Positions 60,020 to 64,000 of a stretch of DNA of 64,000 nt are shown here, in pieces. A program made the position numbers and the translations under genes. This stretch comes from Maea johnstoni (lineage: Eukaryota; Annelida; Polychaeta; Spionida; Magelonidae): positions 20,837,821-20,901,820 of the forward strand of contig OZ012688.1 in NCBI GenBank assembly GCA_963942565.1. Direction: 5' to 3'. Below the pieces are notes generated by a model, which saw only the letters and a list, made by a program, of their open reading frames with translations, searched no databases and was not told the origin of the DNA. How positions within the stretch are numbered: the first letter of the stretch is position 1; every line of letters starts with the position of its first letter.

Positions 60020-61048
60020 TTAAAGGGCAAATGCACCATCAGAATGATTTAGGTTCAAAATGAGCTTATATGTGTCACCTTTCAAATAAGACCTCCCCCG
60101 AACCTGTCCTCTTCAGCACTACTCAGTTATAGCTTACAGAAGTTCAGCAAGTAACAGTCTTGAGGCAGCCACAGAGGGCCTCCATGCATCCCAAGATGCA
60201 CTCTGTTTTTGACCTCTTCTAAGCACCAGCCTGTATCACCAGTGCTTAAGAGGTAGCAGTAATAGGGGCTGGGCTTCCCTTTTCTGTTTAGATTTTCATT
60301 CCTGGCTTTCAGTAAGTTGTCACAATTCCCAAAGATTGAACTTCTTCAATTTTCTATTGTATATTCCAACAATCCTTGGAAGTTATACTATATGGCTTGT
60401 CTTTGATTTGTTGCTTATTGTTGGGTAGAAACCATGACTTCCTAATTGCTATGAAATCAGTTTGTGCTAATCACTTACAGGAAATTGCAACACTTGTGTC
60501 AGTTAGCAGGTACTCATGGGAATAGTGTAGGGCTTATTAGTTTGTGTATTCCTTCACTTCCTGTTATCAAGATGCCATCTTTGAGTAAAGAACCTGGCAC
60601 CATTGAGTAAAGGATCATGTGGGTCTAAGGGAGAAGTTCCCTAGGTGAGTCAGATATTTCCATTCCTCTAAATTACTGAATCGCTCAATTCTGCCATACT
60701 ATGTAAGTTCTACTTCTTGAAGTTTTATTTGCTTCCAAAAATTGTGATCAGGGATGAGCCAGGAATAAAAATTAGCAAGAAAGGGAAAGCCAGGCTTCCC
60801 TGCTACAACTGCTATCTCTTAAGCACAGGTGACACAGGCTGGTGCTTAGAGGAGGTCAAAAACAGAGTGCATCTTGGGATGCATGGAGGCCCTCTATAGC
60901 TTCCTCAGGACTGTTACTTGCTGAACTTCTGTAAGCTATAACTGAGTAGTGCTGAAGAGGACAGGTTTGGGGGAGGTCTTATTTGAAAGGTGACATGTAT
61001 AGGATCATTTTGAACATAAATCTTTCTGATGGTGCATTTGCCCTTTAA
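60020..61048. mobile_element. Long-TIR DNA element, family D, full length
   Basis: 1029 bp from TTAA to TTAA, the same length as 53930-54958 and closely similar over its whole length. Outer inverted repeats of ~245 bp begin AGGGCAAATGCACCATC. There is no coding frame. Confidence 0.85.
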
Positions 61049-61799
61049 TATCAATAATAAAGGCATTTATCAAAGAATAAGCAATACAATTTGATGGAAT
61101 TGATATTTTTAATGAAATATGCTAACTAATACGAGAAGTATCTGAAGGCTAAGTCTGCCCAGTTATCCAAGAATTCTGCCTGCCACACTTTATAATACAA
61201 GTCCCTGCCATGTGCTTTTGCGAAAATTCGACACAAATGCATGACAATTATGAATAAGTGCTCATATTTGGAGTTTTTTCCTGCATCTTGAGAGTCATGA
61301 AAAGCTAGGGTTGACATGACATGTCTAGTTGGTGCATCAATATTTATTATGGTTAGCTTCAAGGTGTCAGGCTAAAAGGTGAAAAATCATCGAAGATGTT
61401 TGTGCTTTTCAGTGTGAATTCACCAGCTGCATCTAAATGAAACATGGTTCACAATGTTCCCACTGCTGCTAACATTGGTTGCCAAGGAGACCATTTCCTC
61501 GCCATGGCAATGGTGGGTTGGTTAGTTCCACAAGGTGTGTGTGCATTGCTGTACCTGATTGGTTGAGCAGTAGATAATCTCTTCCTAATGTGTATTTATG
61601 ATCCTTCTTATAGCCCCTATTAATGATAACACTTAGAAATCATATCGAATAGCATACACGCACATACATATTCACTCAAACTCTTCTCTCGCTCCCTCAT
61701 TGTCTCTATGACTTTCTCCCTCCCTTATATTTATGACTCTTTCTATCTCCCCCCCCTTTACTTAGATCATTGTCTTTCTTTCTCCTGCCCTTACTTAAA

Positions 61800-61801
61800 T
61801 C

Positions 61802-61886
<85 letters not shown>
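61800..61886. repeat. (CT)n microsatellite
   Basis: An almost pure CT run of about 87 bases. Confidence 0.95.
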
Positions 61887-61889
<3 letters not shown>

Positions 61890-62036
61890 TCTCTTTCCGA
61901 CTTTCACTCTCTTGACACTCACTCTCTACTGGCCAAAAAGGTGGTAGCATGTAAGAAATGTTTAAAATAAGTTCAGCCAATGATATTGGTCAGACTCTGT
62001 TTGAACATGAACAGCAGATAATGCCATCAAAGGCAA

Positions 62037-62570
62037 TACAAATACGAATACGAACTTTATTACTCTCTAACCGCAATCTACGGTACAGAGGAAATACAAT
62101 AATATCATTAGAAAAAATATACCCATTAACAATATTGTCAGTATTACAAAAATATACATACACGGTACACCCATAAAGATATGTGTGTCAATATTATACA
62201 CGGAATGTATTTGTTTGCTGTCATAACTAGGTATACAGACAGCTTAAATCAGCAGTATCAATAATTTCACTTACATCTGGAAGAGATGTGTACTCCTTCA
62301 TGCCTAAGTGAACAAATTTGGCAACTTTCATTAACAACTTTCTATCATTTGTATTTAATAATTGAGTCATCTTTAAAGTGCTACATCTAGTTCTATAGTA
62401 TTTTGGTATAACTAATATCCTAAGTTTTTCCAGACCATTACATTCAAATAGGAAATGAAATTCATCACCCATAAGTCTTTTTCTGCACTTAGTGCAGATG
62501 CGCTCTTGCCTTGGTATAAGGCAGGACAGATCTATTAGTGCCATCTATAGGCCATTGATAGTACTACACA
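62037..62570 (-). mobile_element. 5'-truncated LINE, 3' end of the reverse transcriptase frame
   Basis: A minus-strand frame (62544-62227, 105 codons from its first Met) carries RICTKCRKRLMGDEFHFLFEC, the cysteine/histidine motif found at the C-terminus of many LINE ORF2 proteins. It continues LRILVIPKYYR. The 3' UTR ends with ACTTTATTCGT-like short tandem units (plus strand AATACGAATACGAACTTTAT at about 62040-62060), as in CR1/L2-like LINEs that end in microsatellite tails. The rest of the element is missing. It is unrelated in sequence to the 16-22 kb LINE. Confidence 0.7.
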
Positions 62571-62929
62571 CTGGTTAGTCAACTCCGGGGGAAAGGTTAA
62601 ATAACCATGGACTAGGAATCGTTTCAAAGAGGAGGAAAACAAACATGGCAGGCTGTTTATTTTCTGGTTAACAGAATGAATGAAAATGTGTAAAAACTAA
62701 GACCACGGTCTAAATTATTCATTAACATAACTCATTTATCATTTATAGATGGACTTTCCATTTCAGGATGACAATCACGATGACAAGCCATATCATCACA
62801 AAGGGGAGATGAGTAGATGAGATGTCCCCGGCTTATTCAGCATGACAGATACAGATGATATATTAATGAGAATAACACAGCCATAATTATGTGGCAAGAT
62901 CAAATAACAAAATCCATACATGAAATTTA

Positions 62930-63326
<397 letters not shown>

Positions 63327-63988
63327 GAGAGAAATTTTGTTTTATGCCCTATTCATCAAACTACTTCAAAAATGATTTAAAGTGGTATATCAGTCATAAT
63401 GGTAGTATGAAATTTGAAGGGAGCCCATTTGCCCGAGGCAGCTAGGAATACTTCTTAGCACTAAGGTAGGTCAAATACTACTAAGTTAAATTATTGTTTG
63501 TTAACTCAACTATGTAGCATAAATGCCTGAAAATGCAATAAATTCTAACAGGACCACCTAAAGCTAACATCCTGGTAGCCCATTCGGCCACTAAGTCATA
63601 AGAAAATGTTTGCATCACTACTGGAACACATTTTAAGAATAGATGGAAACATTAATATCTGAAATCAGCAAACCCAAGCTTAATAACGGTGTAAAAAGAT
63701 GCTCAACTCTGGGCTTCCACAAGTTCAACAGGGCCACCAAAACTCATGTCTTGGTAGGCAGTGAGGAATAGGGTCTCACTGATTTCTCAGCTTGAGCGGT
63801 AGGCACTTTCAATAAGAACAGAAATACAAGGACTTGATATTCACCCAAGATAACAGGAAGCCATACACATTCCTGCTTACAAATGAAAAACCTCTACTCC
63901 AGAGTGCAATATCTGAACCTACAAGAATGCTATAACCAGGAACATAAAAATCTATGTACTAAGAACGAGTTCAACCAATGTGTGTGTG

Positions 63989-64000
63989 CATAGTCTTAGC
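63989..64000 (-). mobile_element. hAT-type MITE, family A, cut by window edge
   Basis: CATAGTCTTAGC matches the family A terminus (compare CATGGTCTTAGCC at 1511). The remainder lies outside. Confidence 0.5.

Noticed and set aside
61126-61362. 78-codon minus-strand frame as a gene
   Set aside because: No recognisable domain, no splice context and no repeat of the sequence in the window; length is within chance for this region.

Overview
This is a eukaryotic, almost certainly marine-invertebrate window from a draft assembly (AT-rich, intron-rich, many small DNA transposons, long GA/CT microsatellites, and one 200-N gap at 52701-52900). Three genes are recognised with certainty by their protein families: an Aurora kinase, DAZAP2 and SNRK. 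The Aurora protein mixes Aurora-A and Aurora-B signatures, as reported for the single Aurora of starfish, so an echinoderm or other ambulacrarian is my best guess; the sequence alone does not prove it.

Layout. 1-2230: gene-free, with one hAT-type MITE. 2234-13003 (minus strand): the complete Aurora gene, nine coding exons plus a probable 5' non-coding exon, 341 codons; its introns carry several MITEs and a 1.7-kb element studded with one 14-bp motif. 13004-13328: a compact divergent promoter with two CCAAT boxes and a CHR-like element. 13329-15350 (plus strand): an intron-less 673-residue protein I do not recognise, basic and probably nuclear. 16235-22071: an intact-ended L1/Tx1-like LINE with a perfect 15-bp target-site duplication; its long 5' UTR is an array of about six hairpins with a conserved apical motif and compensatory stem changes, and it has no visible ORF1. 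22.5-24.1 kb: MITEs. 24988-29041 (minus): complete five-exon DAZAP2, 152 codons. 29.1-32.7 kb: no gene seen. 32749-33581: a TTAA-flanked MITE. 33811-38298: a 4.5-kb foldback element whose long inverted arms are themselves arrays of ~170-bp repeats. 38.3-48.9 kb: no gene seen, several MITEs. 49100-56947 (minus): the 3' part of SNRK (last exon and one kinase exon); the exons between them were not found and may lie in the assembly gap, and the N-terminal kinase exons lie beyond the right edge. 57-64 kb: probable SNRK intron, packed with minisatellites, MITEs, a LINE 3' fragment and CT/GA microsatellites.

The Aurora gene and the unknown plus-strand gene probably share a cell-cycle-type promoter. 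The rest of the window is dominated by at least eight families of non-autonomous DNA transposons (hAT-like with 8-bp TSDs, piggyBac-like at TTAA, Tc1/mariner-like at TA), so much of the intergenic and intronic sequence is explained by them. The observations I rate highest are the covarying hairpin array in the LINE 5' UTR, the foldback element, and the in-frame tandem duplication of a SNRK exon segment.
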